Assembly: GCF_000969825.1 (NCBI RefSeq)
Contig: NZ_KQ033920.1
Location: 1,663,075-1,727,074, forward strand
From: Parabacteroides gordonii MS-1 = DSM 23371
Lineage (GTDB): Bacteria; Bacteroidota; Bacteroidia; Bacteroidales; Tannerellaceae
DNA length: 64,000 nt
Direction of reading: 5' to 3'
Shown: piece after piece, positions 7,769-16,419 of the stretch
How the letters are laid out: every line of letters begins with the position of its first letter
Numbering within the stretch: position 1 is the first letter of the stretch
The notes under the pieces: generated by a model
What the model was told of the DNA's origin: nothing
Databases searched by the model: none
What the model saw: the letters and a program-made list of their open reading frames with translations, nothing else
Made by a program: the position numbers and the translations under genes

Positions 7769-10036
7769 TCATTCTTTTTTATTTCGGGAAGCGGCAATAG
7801 CCAGTTGACCAACTGCCACTCCTCCATCGTTACAAGGTATACGGCCGGGAACATACAACGGAATGCCGGCTTCGGCAAAAAGACGCTGCAACTGCTCCGT
7901 CAGCCTTTTATTTTGAAAACAGCCGCCGGAGATGACCACACGGGAAACTCCGGTTTGCTTCAGAAGCCGTTTTCCTTCATCCAACAGCAGATAAGCGATC
8001 GTATTATGGAACCGGGCGGAAATATCACAAACCGACACTCCGGAAGCCAGATCATTCAATAACTCTTCAAACAGCGGACAAAAGGAAATAACATCTTCTT
8101 TTATTAGAACCGGATAGCAGTCAAAGGGTTCAATAGAAGCCACTTGTTCGAGCCGTACCGGTGCTTCGGCCTGGTGAGTCGATACATCACAAAGTCCCAG
8201 CAAAGAAGCAACAGCGTCGAAAAGCCGACCGACACTGGAAGTATAAGGTGTGTTTATCCCTTTCTCCATCATAGTAATCAGCATCCGGATCTTCTGTTCT
8301 CCTATCCGCTCGATGAAACCATCCGGAAAGCGAACTGATTCTCCGAAGTAATGCCACAAAAAAGCGACAGCCATCCGCCAGGGTTCAACAGAAGCCTTAT
8401 CACCGCCGGGCAGCGGGACATACTCGAAATGCGACAAACGACGATACGTCTTACGGTCGCAAAGAAAAAACTCGCCGCCCCAGACTTTACCATCGTCACC
8501 CAATCCGGTTCCATCCAGCACGATAGCTATTACCAGTTCATGCAATCCGTACTCCAGCATACAGGCCGCAGCATGGGCATGATGATGCTGAACCTTCAGC
8601 AAAGGTAATCCGCAACGCACAGCCGTACGTTCCGCTTCCTGCGAAGAAAGATAATCGGGATGCAGGTCACACACCAGGGATGTTGGCGTGAAACGGAAAA
8701 GATGTTCAAACCGTTCCAAGGATTCCGTATAGAAGCTGAATGTTTCCCAATTCTTTAAATCGCCGATATACTGGCTTTGCAGGATCGTATCTTCCTTTCC
8801 CAAAGCGAACGTATTTACTTTTTCTGCTCCGAAAGCCAGGATTCCTTCCACCTCCACATCGGCAAAGAAAGGCTCGGGCACGTAACCACGCGAACGACGG
8901 ATCAGACAAGGCTGCCCGCCGCAAACCTGCAAAACCGAATCATCCACCCGGTTATAAATATCCCGGTTATGATGAAGTATCAGCGGCACTTTACCGGATA
9001 ACTGTTCCTCCGCTTCCGCAGGAGTAATAGCAATCGGATAATCACTCAGGTTTCCGCTGGTCATAACCAATGCCGGGACATCCAGCGCTGCAAACCAATC
9101 ATAATGCAATGGCATATACGGCAACATACAACCTAACGTTTGCATATCCCGGTTGATATCAGCAGCAAGGGCTTTCTTTTGCTTCAGCAAGACGATCGGA
9201 CGACGCCAGGAGATCAGGCAATCTTCTTCCGCAGGATCGACTTCAGCATATTCTTTCAGTAGACCGACTGAACGGAACATAACGGCAAAAGGCTTACTGT
9301 CGCGCTGCTTTATCTCACGCAGACGTTTCACCGCCTGTTCGTTCGCAGCATCGCATATCAAATGATAGCCGCCGATACCTTTTGCCGCAATCACTTCACC
9401 TTCGCACAGTAAGCGGCAGGAAAGATCGAACAGCGTCCGGTAGTCGGTTATCTCTACATTATTATATCGGGTATAATAGAAAGGCCCGCAATGATTGCAG
9501 GCCACAGGTTGCGCATGAAATCGTCGGTCACTGACAGTTCCGTATTCTTTTCCGCAATCAGGACACATCGCAAAAGCAGACATGGTTGTCTGTTTCCGGT
9601 CATAGGGCAGATCACGGATGATGGAAAAGCGCGGGCCGCAATGGGTACAGTTTATAAAGGGATATTGCAGACGATGGGGCTGCTCCTTCCTGTCTTGCAG
9701 GCATTCCGGGCAAACGGCGATATCGGGTGCCACCTGCGTTACCTCGTTCGAGTCGGAACGGCTGGGTGTAATGGAAAAGTCCGTGTAATTCGTGGCCGGA
9801 TCTTCTACCTCCGTCACCCAGATGCTATGAATTGCAGCAACAGGCGGATGCTCTTTCTTTATACGGGAGATAAACCGGTCGCATTGCTCCGGAGTCAAGA
9901 TAGCCCGGATGCAAACACCGTTATTCCGGTTATCGACCTCTCCTTTTATCCCCATCTCACTTGCGATACGATAGATAAAAGGACGAAAGCCAACGCCTTG
10001 CACTAATCCACGGATTGTCAATATCGATATTTTCAC
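7769..10036 (-). CDS. hypF: Carbamoyltransferase HypF
   Basis: Uses carbamoyl phosphate and ATP to carbamoylate the C-terminal Cys of HypE, the source of the CN ligands of the [NiFe] site. 755 aa in the usual order: acylphosphatase domain (GLVQGVGFRPFIYRIA near residue 10), two zinc-finger pairs (CPECLQ/CTHCG and CPDCGKEYG/CNHCG), a YrdC-like domain (AAKGIGGYHLICDA) and a C-terminal Kae1-like domain with VQHHHAHAAACMLEYG and VISGGCFQNKRL. First gene of the leftward hypFAB operon, with a well-matched promoter at 10060-10090. Confidence 0.97.
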   Translation of the reverse strand: MKISILTIRGLVQGVGFRPFIYRIASEMGIKGEVDNRNNGVCIRAILTPEQCDRFISRIKKEHPPVAAIHSIWVTEVEDPATNYTDFSITPSRSDSNEVTQVAPDIAVCPECLQDRKEQPHRLQYPFINCTHCGPRFSIIRDLPYDRKQTTMSAFAMCPDCGKEYGTVSDRRFHAQPVACNHCGPFYYTRYNNVEITDYRTLFDLSCRLLCEGEVIAAKGIGGYHLICDAANEQAVKRLREIKQRDSKPFAVMFRSVGLLKEYAEVDPAEEDCLISWRRPIVLLKQKKALAADINRDMQTLGCMLPYMPLHYDWFAALDVPALVMTSGNLSDYPIAITPAEAEEQLSGKVPLILHHNRDIYNRVDDSVLQVCGGQPCLIRRSRGYVPEPFFADVEVEGILAFGAEKVNTFALGKEDTILQSQYIGDLKNWETFSFYTESLERFEHLFRFTPTSLVCDLHPDYLSSQEAERTAVRCGLPLLKVQHHHAHAAACMLEYGLHELVIAIVLDGTGLGDDGKVWGGEFFLCDRKTYRRLSHFEYVPLPGGDKASVEPWRMAVAFLWHYFGESVRFPDGFIERIGEQKIRMLITMMEKGINTPYTSSVGRLFDAVASLLGLCDVSTHQAEAPVRLEQVASIEPFDCYPVLIKEDVISFCPLFEELLNDLASGVSVCDISARFHNTIAYLLLDEGKRLLKQTGVSRVVISGGCFQNKRLTEQLQRLFAEAGIPLYVPGRIPCNDGGVAVGQLAIAASRNKKE

Positions 10037-10052
10037 CCTTTATGTTTTAACT

Positions 10053-10100
10053 GTCCGGACAAATATAGAGGGTTTACCCGAATAAACAAACCGTCCGGAC
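10053..10100. promoter_or_regulatory. Pair of GTCCGGAC palindromes bracketing the hypF promoter
   Basis: The perfect palindrome GTCCGGAC occurs at 10053-10060 and 10093-10100, exactly 40 bp apart. Both copies sit in the same longer context GTCCGGACAA followed by an ATA two bases on. One overlaps the -7/start region and the other abuts the -33 element, as expected for paired operators of a dimeric regulator. The regulator is unknown. Confidence 0.55.
10060..10090 (-). promoter_or_regulatory. Promoter of hypFAB
   Basis: On the minus strand, -33 TTTG (10087-10090) and -7 TATATTTG (10060-10067) are separated by 19 bases. This is a near-ideal Bacteroidales promoter, about 24 bases before hypF. 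Confidence 0.75.
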
Positions 10101-10178
10101 AACAATACAGATAGTTTTTATTTATCACTTAATAGATAATATGTATCATTTAACACACCTTTTCCAAAACATATTACC

Positions 10179-10186
10179 TACTTTTG
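10179..10186 (+). promoter_or_regulatory. -7 box for the hypCDE-hydrogenase operon
   Basis: TACTTTTG matches TAnnTTTG and lies 27 bases before the hypC ATG. The -33 element is weak. Confidence 0.6.
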
Positions 10187-10213
10187 AAGTTGTTAATAAA
10201 AACAAATCAACTT

Positions 10214-10441
10214 ATGTGTCTTGCAATCCCGGGTAAAATAGTAAGCATTGACCGCTCCGAGCCTGATCTGACGATGGCAAAGGTAGATTTCAGCGGCATC
10301 GTAAAGAACATCTGTATCCAATGGGTGGATGTAGCAGAAGGCGATTATATTCTGGCACATGCCGGAATGGCGATCTCCGTAGTGAATGCTCAGGAAGCAG
10401 AGGAAACACTGGAAGACCTTAAGAAGCTGCAACGCTTATGA
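10214..10441 (+). CDS. hypC: Hydrogenase assembly chaperone HypC
   Basis: Carries the Fe(CN)2CO group with HypD and hands it to the large subunit. It starts MCLAIPGKI, with the essential Cys2 exposed after Met removal; ten extra in-frame residues upstream (from 10184) are therefore not used. 75 aa, with ILAHAGMAISVVNAQEAEETL typical of the C-terminal half. Its stop overlaps the hypD start (ATGA at 10438-10441). Confidence 0.97.
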   Translation: MCLAIPGKIVSIDRSEPDLTMAKVDFSGIVKNICIQWVDVAEGDYILAHAGMAISVVNAQEAEETLEDLKKLQRL

Positions 10442-11517
10442 AATACGTCGATGAATACAGAAACAACGATCAGGTACAATCGTTACTCCGGGCTATCCGG
10501 CAGGTAACGACCCAGCCGTGGCATATCATGGAGATATGCGGCGGACAGACACATGCCATCGCCCGTTACCGCCTGGAAGAACTATTACCGCGAGAGATAC
10601 ATTTGCTTCACGGCCCCGGATGTCCGGTCTGTGTAACTCCGGTTGCACTGATCGACCAGGCACTGGAACTGGCCGGACAGCCCTCTGTCATACTGGCCTC
10701 ATTCGGCGATATGATGCGTGTGCCGGGAACAAAGGAAGACCTGCTGCAAGCCAAAGCACACGGGGCGGATGTCCGTATGCTTTACTCCCCGCTCGATGCG
10801 GTTGAACTGGCAGAAGCTTATCCAGATAAGGAAGTCGTCTTCTTTGCTATCGGCTTTGAAACGACGGCTCCCGTCCACATGATGGCTTTAAAAGAAGCAC
10901 AGCGGAGGAAGTTGCCGAACTTTTCGCTCCTCACCTCTTTATTTACCGTTCCTCCGGCTATGGAAGCCATCCTTTCCGACCCTGAATGCAAAGTGGACGG
11001 TTTTCTTACAGCCGGACATGTTTGTGCAATCACCGGCAATACAGCTTACCATAAACTGGCAGAGAGATATAAGACACCCATGGTCGTAACCGGCTTTGAA
11101 CCGGTCGATCTGCTGTATGGCATTTACCGCTGCCTCCTTCAACTGGAGAACGGAAGCCATTTTGTAGAGAATGCCTACAAACGGGTCGTACCGGAAGAAG
11201 GCAATCCCGCCGCCCGCCGTTTAATGGATGAAACACTCGAACCATGCGACCAGGAATGGCGTGGGATCGGACTCATTCCCGGCAGCGGATTACAATTAAA
11301 GAAAGAGTATGCAAACTATTCCTCCCGGGAGAAATTCCCGTTCCATCCGAAAGGAGCTGAAATTTCATCCAGATGTATTGCCGGAGACATCATGCGCGGC
11401 ATCAAGCAACCATCCGACTGTCCTTTCTTCGGAAAGGCCTGTTCGCCGGAACGTCCGGTAGGAGCTCCGATGGTTTCGTCGGAAGGAGTTTGCGCTGCAT
11501 ACTATAAATATATGTAA
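10438..11517 (+). CDS. hypD: Hydrogenase formation protein HypD
   Basis: Fe-S protein on which the Fe(CN)2CO cofactor is assembled with HypC and HypE. 359 aa. Conserved motifs include MEICGGQTHAIARYRLEELLP, HGPGCPVCVTP with redox Cys residues, GFETTAP, FLTAGHVCAITG and a Cys-rich C-terminus (CIAGDIMRGIKQPSDCPFFGKACSPERPVGAPMVSSEGVCAAYY cluster region). Translationally coupled to hypC and followed by hypE after one base. Confidence 0.98.
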   Translation: MKYVDEYRNNDQVQSLLRAIRQVTTQPWHIMEICGGQTHAIARYRLEELLPREIHLLHGPGCPVCVTPVALIDQALELAGQPSVILASFGDMMRVPGTKEDLLQAKAHGADVRMLYSPLDAVELAEAYPDKEVVFFAIGFETTAPVHMMALKEAQRRKLPNFSLLTSLFTVPPAMEAILSDPECKVDGFLTAGHVCAITGNTAYHKLAERYKTPMVVTGFEPVDLLYGIYRCLLQLENGSHFVENAYKRVVPEEGNPAARRLMDETLEPCDQEWRGIGLIPGSGLQLKKEYANYSSREKFPFHPKGAEISSRCIAGDIMRGIKQPSDCPFFGKACSPERPVGAPMVSSEGVCAAYYKYM

Positions 11518-11518
11518 T

Positions 11519-12565
11519 ATGAAGAGTGAAGATTTTAGTTGTCCGGTTCCGCTGAATAACGCCGATTGTGTACTGATGGCACACGGCGGTGGCGGACGTT
11601 TGACGCATCAACTGATCAGTACAATATTTTATCCAGCCTTCCGCAATGCGCTGCTGGAACAGGATCATGACGGCTGTGTTTTTCCCGTTCAGGAAGGACG
11701 GATGGCCTGCTCGACCGACTCGTTCGTTGTCGACCCCATTTTCTTCCCCGGTGGCGACATCGGAGACCTGGCAGTGAACGGAACGGTGAACGACCTGGCC
11801 TGTTGCGGTGCCCGCCCGCTCTATCTGACGGCCGGATTCATACTGGAAGAAGGATTGCCGCTAGCCGACCTGCAACGGATCGTACAATCCATGCGCCGGG
11901 CAGCCGACAAAGCCGGCGTACAGATCGTGGCAGGCGACACCAAAGTGGTGGAGCGCGGTAAATGCGACAAACTATTCATCAACACCAGCGGTATCGGAGT
12001 CGTGCCCGAAGGCATCCGCATCGCCCCCGACCGTGTAGAGACCGGGGATGTTGTCATTTGCAGCGGGCCGATAGGGGCACACGGCATTACGATCCTCTCC
12101 GCCCGCGAAAGTCTCGGATTTGAAACAAATCTGAAAAGTGATACAGTTTCGTTAAACAATATGCTTTCCCGGTTGTTAAAAAATATAGAGGAAGTCCATG
12201 TCCTACGCGATCCCACACGGGGTGGCGTAAGCGGGACATTGAACGAGATAGCAAAAGCTGCCAACGCAGAGATCGTGCTGGATGAAGCCGCCCTCCCGAT
12301 CCCCGATGCCGTCAAAGGCGCTTCGGAGATACTCGGGCTCGACCCGCTCTATGTGGCCAACGAGGGATTGGTGCTGGTCATCCTCCCCGAAGCCCGGGCA
12401 CAGGAGGCGCTTGCTATCATGAAAAGCTTCCCGGAAGGAAAGGATGCAACAATCATCGGCCGTGTAACTGCAAAAGGAAACGCGATCGTAAAGATGAAAA
12501 CACTATACGGTAACTACCGCATTGTAGACATGCTGAGTGGGGAACAGTTGCCTCGCATCTGCTGA
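11519..12565 (+). CDS. hypE: Hydrogenase expression/formation protein HypE
   Basis: PurM-like ATPase that dehydrates a thiocarboxamide on its C-terminal Cys to thiocyanate, giving the cyanide ligands of the active site. 348 aa. N-terminal MAHGGGGRLTHQLI, DLAVNGTVNDLACCGARP and VAGDTKVVERG are family marks. The chain ends exactly in PRIC, with the acceptor Cys last, so the frame is complete. It is followed by an unusual array of 23-bp tandem repeats before the hydrogenase structural genes. Confidence 0.98.
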   Translation: MKSEDFSCPVPLNNADCVLMAHGGGGRLTHQLISTIFYPAFRNALLEQDHDGCVFPVQEGRMACSTDSFVVDPIFFPGGDIGDLAVNGTVNDLACCGARPLYLTAGFILEEGLPLADLQRIVQSMRRAADKAGVQIVAGDTKVVERGKCDKLFINTSGIGVVPEGIRIAPDRVETGDVVICSGPIGAHGITILSARESLGFETNLKSDTVSLNNMLSRLLKNIEEVHVLRDPTRGGVSGTLNEIAKAANAEIVLDEAALPIPDAVKGASEILGLDPLYVANEGLVLVILPEARAQEALAIMKSFPEGKDATIIGRVTAKGNAIVKMKTLYGNYRIVDMLSGEQLPRIC

Positions 12566-12570
12566 CGGGA

Positions 12571-12662
12571 ACCGTCAACGAGAGGCGACGACTACCGTCA
12601 ACGGGTGATGACGACTACCGTCAACGAGAGGTGACGACCGCCGTCAACGGAGGATGACGATC
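12571..12662 (+). repeat. Four 23-bp tandem repeats between hypE and the hydrogenase small subunit
   Basis: Units start at 12571, 12594, 12617 and 12640 with the core CCGTCAACG. Each contains CGTC and GACG that can pair as a small stem, so the mRNA could form four short hairpins. No spacer diversity is present, so this is not CRISPR. The array fills nearly the whole gap between hypE and the next gene. Confidence 0.85.
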
Positions 12663-12700
12663 ATCGCAACAAAACAAAGAAACCAATAAATTACTAAGAT

Positions 12701-13798
12701 ATGGAAAATAAAAGACCGACCGTCTACGAGGAATGCCGACAGAAAGGCATCTCCCGAAGGGATTTCCTGAAATTCTGCACTACCATGGCCGCCCTTATGG
12801 GATTGGAAGCATCCGGGGTTGCACAGGTTGTCAATGCACTGGAAACGAAGCCCCGCCTGCCGGTTATCTGGCTTCACCTGCAGGAATGCACCTGCTGTAC
12901 CGAATCGTTCATCCGCGCCGCCCACCCGATCGTGGCGACTCTCCTGCTCGATAAAATCTCACTCGACTATACGGAAACCCTGATGGCTGCTGCCGGCGAA
13001 CAGGCTGAAGCTGCCAAAGAGGAAACCATGAAGAAGTATCATGGCGAATACCTGCTTATGATAGAAGGCTCGATCCCGACCAAAGACGAAGCCTATTGCT
13101 GTGTAGGCGGTAAAAGTGCTTTGCAGATCACGAAGGAAGCGGCAGAAGGTGCCAAGGCGATCATTGCTTGGGGAAACTGTGCCTGTGCCGGTTGCGTACA
13201 GGCGGCTAACCCGAACCCGACCGGTGCCAAAGCCATTCATAAGGTAATAAAGGGGAAACCTATTATTAATGTACAGGGCTGTCCTCCTATCGCCGACGTG
13301 ATGGCTGGCGTTATCATCTATATGCTGACGTTCGAACGCATGCCGCAGCTCGACGGTCTGGGACGTCCGAAGATGTTCTACTCCCGCCGCGTACACGATA
13401 CCTGTTACCGCCGTGCCAACTTCGACGCCGGACTGTTCGTTGAAAGCTTCGACGACGAGAATGCCAAGAAAGGTTATTGTCTCTACAAAGTGGGTTGTAA
13501 AGGGCCGAGCACGTACAACTCGTGCGGTATTATCAAATGGAATGAAGGGACGAGTTACCCGATCCAGAGCGGTCACCCCTGCCTGGGTTGCAGCGAAGAG
13601 AACTTCTGGGACAACAGCCCGTTCTATAAACGGATGCCCGACGTCCACGGCTTCGGGATCGAAGCAACCGCCGACCAGATCGGCCTTGCCCTGGGAGCCG
13701 CAACAGCAGCCGGTATCGCTGTTCACGCCGTTGCCACCAATATCCGCAAGAAGGAGTTGATCGACAACGACGAACCGGAAAGTAAGTCTAACATCTAA
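12701..13798 (+). CDS. hyaA: [NiFe]-hydrogenase small subunit (Tat-exported, membrane-bound)
   Basis: Electron-transfer subunit of a periplasm-facing uptake hydrogenase. The twin-arginine signal SRRDFLKFCTTMAALMG lies at residues about 18-35. Fe-S cysteines include LQECTCCTES (proximal), GNCACAGC, VQGCPP, HDTC, GYCLYKVGCKGP and HPCLGCSEENFW. A hydrophobic segment near 325-350 (IGLALGAATAAGIAVHAVA) followed by RKK looks like the usual C-terminal anchor. 365 aa, standard for group 1 enzymes. Named after the E. coli Hya system by analogy. It lies 11 bases before the large subunit gene. Confidence 0.95.
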   Translation: MENKRPTVYEECRQKGISRRDFLKFCTTMAALMGLEASGVAQVVNALETKPRLPVIWLHLQECTCCTESFIRAAHPIVATLLLDKISLDYTETLMAAAGEQAEAAKEETMKKYHGEYLLMIEGSIPTKDEAYCCVGGKSALQITKEAAEGAKAIIAWGNCACAGCVQAANPNPTGAKAIHKVIKGKPIINVQGCPPIADVMAGVIIYMLTFERMPQLDGLGRPKMFYSRRVHDTCYRRANFDAGLFVESFDDENAKKGYCLYKVGCKGPSTYNSCGIIKWNEGTSYPIQSGHPCLGCSEENFWDNSPFYKRMPDVHGFGIEATADQIGLALGAATAAGIAVHAVATNIRKKELIDNDEPESKSNI

Positions 13799-13810
13799 AT
13801 TCGTATTACC

Positions 13811-15532
13811 ATGTCTGAAAGAATCGTTATAGACCCTATCACCCGTATCGAAGGCCATCTGCGGGTAGAAGCTGTCATAGAAGGCGGCAAGATTAAAGAC
13901 GCTTACAGTTCCGGTACGATGGTACGCGGAATAGAAAATATAGTACGCGACCGCGACCCGCGCGATGCTTGGGTATTCGTAGGACGCGTTTGCGGCGTGT
14001 GCACCTCCATCCATTCGCTTTGCTCGGTGCGTGCGGTCGAACATGCGTTGGATATCACCATTCCTCCCAATGCGGAAATGGTGCGTAACATTATGGAAGC
14101 AGTGCTTTATATGCACGACCATACGGTGCACTTCTATCAATTGCACGCGCTCGACTGGGTAGATATCGTCTCCGGCCTGAAAGCCGACCCGCAGAAGGCT
14201 GCCCTCCTCGCCCAGCAACTCTCTCCGTGGGCGAAGAACACGGAAGGTTACTTCAAAGCGACACAAGACCGCCTGAAGAAATTTGTTGCAAGCGGCCAAC
14301 TGGGTATATTCTCCAACGGCTACTGGGGACATCCGGCCTACAAGCTGACACCGGAGCAGAACCTGATCGCCACAGTACATTACCTCGAAGCACTGGAATG
14401 GCAGAAAGAGATCGTGAAGGTACATGCCGTCTTCGGCGGAAAGAACCCGCATCCGAACTTCCTCGTCGGCGGTATGCCGTGCAGTATCGACCTCAACGAA
14501 GCCAACTCGATCAATGCCGAACGCCTGGCGCTGGTGAAACAGAAGTTGCAGGAAGGCAAAGACTTCATCGACCAGGTCTATATTCCCGACCTGCTGATGA
14601 TCGCCGGAGTCTACAAGGATGAATGGAGCAAGATCGGCGGCGGCGTAAGCAATTACCTGTCGTACGGCGACTTCCCGCTGCACGGATATGCCGGTATAGA
14701 AGATTTCATGAGTCCGCGCGGTATCGTGTTGGATCGCGACCTGAGCAAGGTGCATCCCGTAGATGCCAACTCTCCCGATGAGATAAAAGAATACATCTAT
14801 CACTCCTGGTATAAATATACGGAAGGCGATAAAGCCGGTCTGCATCCCTACGACGGGGAAACCAATCTGGAATATACAGGCCCGAAACCACCTTACAAAC
14901 ACCTGGATGTAGAAGACAAATACAGCTGGATCAAAACCCCGCGCTGGAAAGAAAAGCCGATGGAAGTTGGCCCGCTCGCCCGTCTGGTCGTGGCGTATGC
15001 CGCCGGTAAGGAACCGCAAAAGACGGCTGTCGACAATGTCCTGGCAGCACTCGACCTTCCGGCCAGTGCCCTTTTCTCCACCCTGGGCCGTACAGCCGCC
15101 CGCGGGATCGAGACGCAGTTGGTAGCCGGCTGGGCACTCGAATTCTTCGACCAACTGATGAAGAATCTGGAGAACGGAGACTCACGCATGGCCAACCCGG
15201 TGATGTGGGAAAACGAGAACTGGCCGAAGAAAGCGCAGGGTGTCGGACTGACCGAAGCTCCGCGTGGCGCACTCGCCCATTTCATCGTGATGGAAAACAA
15301 CCGGGTGAAGAATTACCAGATGGTGGTTCCTACTACCTGGAATGCTTCGCCGAGAGACGAGAACGGAAATCTATCCCCTTACGAGTCGGCCCTGATCGGC
15401 ACACCGGTACACGATGCCAACCAGCCGCTCGAAATCCTCCGGACAATTCACTCTTTCGACCCGTGCCTGGCTTGTGCCGTGCATCTGTATGACGAAGAAG
15501 GGAAGTATGTACACCAAATGGATACGTTTTAA
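13811..15532 (+). CDS. hyaB: [NiFe]-hydrogenase large (catalytic) subunit
   Basis: Holds the Ni-Fe active site and oxidises H2. 573 aa. RIEGHLRVEA is at the N-terminus, the L1 motif is RVCGVCTSIH (about residue 58) and the L2 motif is DPCLACAVH at 550-558. All four nickel-binding Cys are present. A 15-residue tail after His558 is the peptide removed by the maturation protease, whose gene lies downstream at 16420. The L1/L2 form is that of membrane-bound respiratory uptake enzymes. It has no signal of its own and should travel with the Tat-bearing small subunit. Confidence 0.97.
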   Translation: MSERIVIDPITRIEGHLRVEAVIEGGKIKDAYSSGTMVRGIENIVRDRDPRDAWVFVGRVCGVCTSIHSLCSVRAVEHALDITIPPNAEMVRNIMEAVLYMHDHTVHFYQLHALDWVDIVSGLKADPQKAALLAQQLSPWAKNTEGYFKATQDRLKKFVASGQLGIFSNGYWGHPAYKLTPEQNLIATVHYLEALEWQKEIVKVHAVFGGKNPHPNFLVGGMPCSIDLNEANSINAERLALVKQKLQEGKDFIDQVYIPDLLMIAGVYKDEWSKIGGGVSNYLSYGDFPLHGYAGIEDFMSPRGIVLDRDLSKVHPVDANSPDEIKEYIYHSWYKYTEGDKAGLHPYDGETNLEYTGPKPPYKHLDVEDKYSWIKTPRWKEKPMEVGPLARLVVAYAAGKEPQKTAVDNVLAALDLPASALFSTLGRTAARGIETQLVAGWALEFFDQLMKNLENGDSRMANPVMWENENWPKKAQGVGLTEAPRGALAHFIVMENNRVKNYQMVVPTTWNASPRDENGNLSPYESALIGTPVHDANQPLEILRTIHSFDPCLACAVHLYDEEGKYVHQMDTF

Positions 15533-15543
15533 ATAGTATTGCT

Positions 15544-16284
15544 ATGAAAAGTCGCAAGAAACGCCTCACCGAGGTATATGTATGGGAGCTTCCCGTACGT
15601 ATTTATCACTGGGTAAATGCATTGTGTATCGTTATACTCTGCATTACCGGATTTATCATTGCCGATCCTCCCGCTATACTGAATGCTTCGGAAGCGTATT
15701 TCAGTTACTGGTTCGGCATCGTCCGTTTCATCCATTTTGTAGCGGCCTTCGTGTTCTTCTTCAACTTCGTATTCCGTTTGTACTGGGGATTCGTGGGAAA
15801 TCGCTTTGCCCGGTGGACGAACTTCATCCCGTTGAAGAAAGCGCAATGGCAGGAAGTGCTGGAAGTCATTAAGGTCGATATCCTGATGATAAAGAACAAG
15901 CCGGTCGAAAGTATCGGGCATAATGCTTTGGCGAGCCTGATCTACTTCGGTACGTTCTGGGCTTTCCTGCTTCAAAGCATTACGGGCTTCGGACTGTATG
16001 CCAAGATGAGCCAGTCGGCATTCCCTCAACTGTTTGCCTGGACGATCCCGCTGATGGGCGGCGACCTGATGGCACGGCAGATTCATCATTTCCTGATGTG
16101 GTTCTTCATCCTCTTCGCCATCGTACATGTCTATCTGGTGTTCTATCACGACTACATCGAACAGCGTGGCGAAACGTCTTCCATCATCGGTGGCTGGAAG
16201 TTTATCGAAGAAGAGATTGCAGACAAGGAAGAGATAACGGAGACGGCTGAGACGATCACCAAGATTGCAAAAAAGAATGAGTGA
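15544..16284 (+). CDS. hyaC: Hydrogenase b-type cytochrome subunit
   Basis: Di-haem membrane protein that passes electrons from the hydrogenase to quinone (menaquinone in this group). 246 aa with about four membrane segments: residues about 18-40 (WVNALCIVILCITGFIIA), 60-85, 130-155 and 175-200. Candidate haem ligands include His in RIYHWVNA, VRFIHFVAA and IHHFLMWFFILFAIVHVYLVFYH. The C-terminal tail is charged. Eleven bases after the large subunit gene, so clearly co-transcribed. Confidence 0.93.
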   Translation: MKSRKKRLTEVYVWELPVRIYHWVNALCIVILCITGFIIADPPAILNASEAYFSYWFGIVRFIHFVAAFVFFFNFVFRLYWGFVGNRFARWTNFIPLKKAQWQEVLEVIKVDILMIKNKPVESIGHNALASLIYFGTFWAFLLQSITGFGLYAKMSQSAFPQLFAWTIPLMGGDLMARQIHHFLMWFFILFAIVHVYLVFYHDYIEQRGETSSIIGGWKFIEEEIADKEEITETAETITKIAKKNE

Positions 16285-16300
16285 TACTTGACTCTTAACA

Positions 16301-16382
16301 GGACTATAGTGCTACGGGGTATGATACACTAGTGTTAACATAGCTGGCACTATAGTGTTGGTATCCCTAGCACTATAGTGCT
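16301..16382. repeat. Cluster of CACTATAGTG-type palindromes
   Basis: Four related palindromic cores lie in 82 bases: ACTATAGTGCT at 16303-16313, ACACTAGTGT at 16326-16335, CACTATAGTG at 16348-16357 and AGCACTATAGTGCT at 16369-16382. The last two can also pair with each other as a 10-bp stem with a 13-base loop. They fill the gap between the cytochrome b gene and the protease gene. Confidence 0.8.
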
Positions 16383-16419
16383 ATTCTTTCAGATATAAAA
16401 CCCTGCTTATTACGAATTT

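Noticed and set aside
7411-7878. Longer upstream starts for hypB and hypA
   Set aside because: They overlap the preceding genes and remove the diagnostic MCGTCGCG and MHEMS N-termini.
12571-12662. Possible CRISPR array
   Set aside because: Repeats are directly tandem with no unique spacers and no cas genes nearby.
12959-15154. 731-codon open frame antisense to the hydrogenase small and large subunit genes
   Set aside because: Shadow of GC-rich coding sequence; no recognisable domain, and the sense strand carries complete, motif-rich genes.
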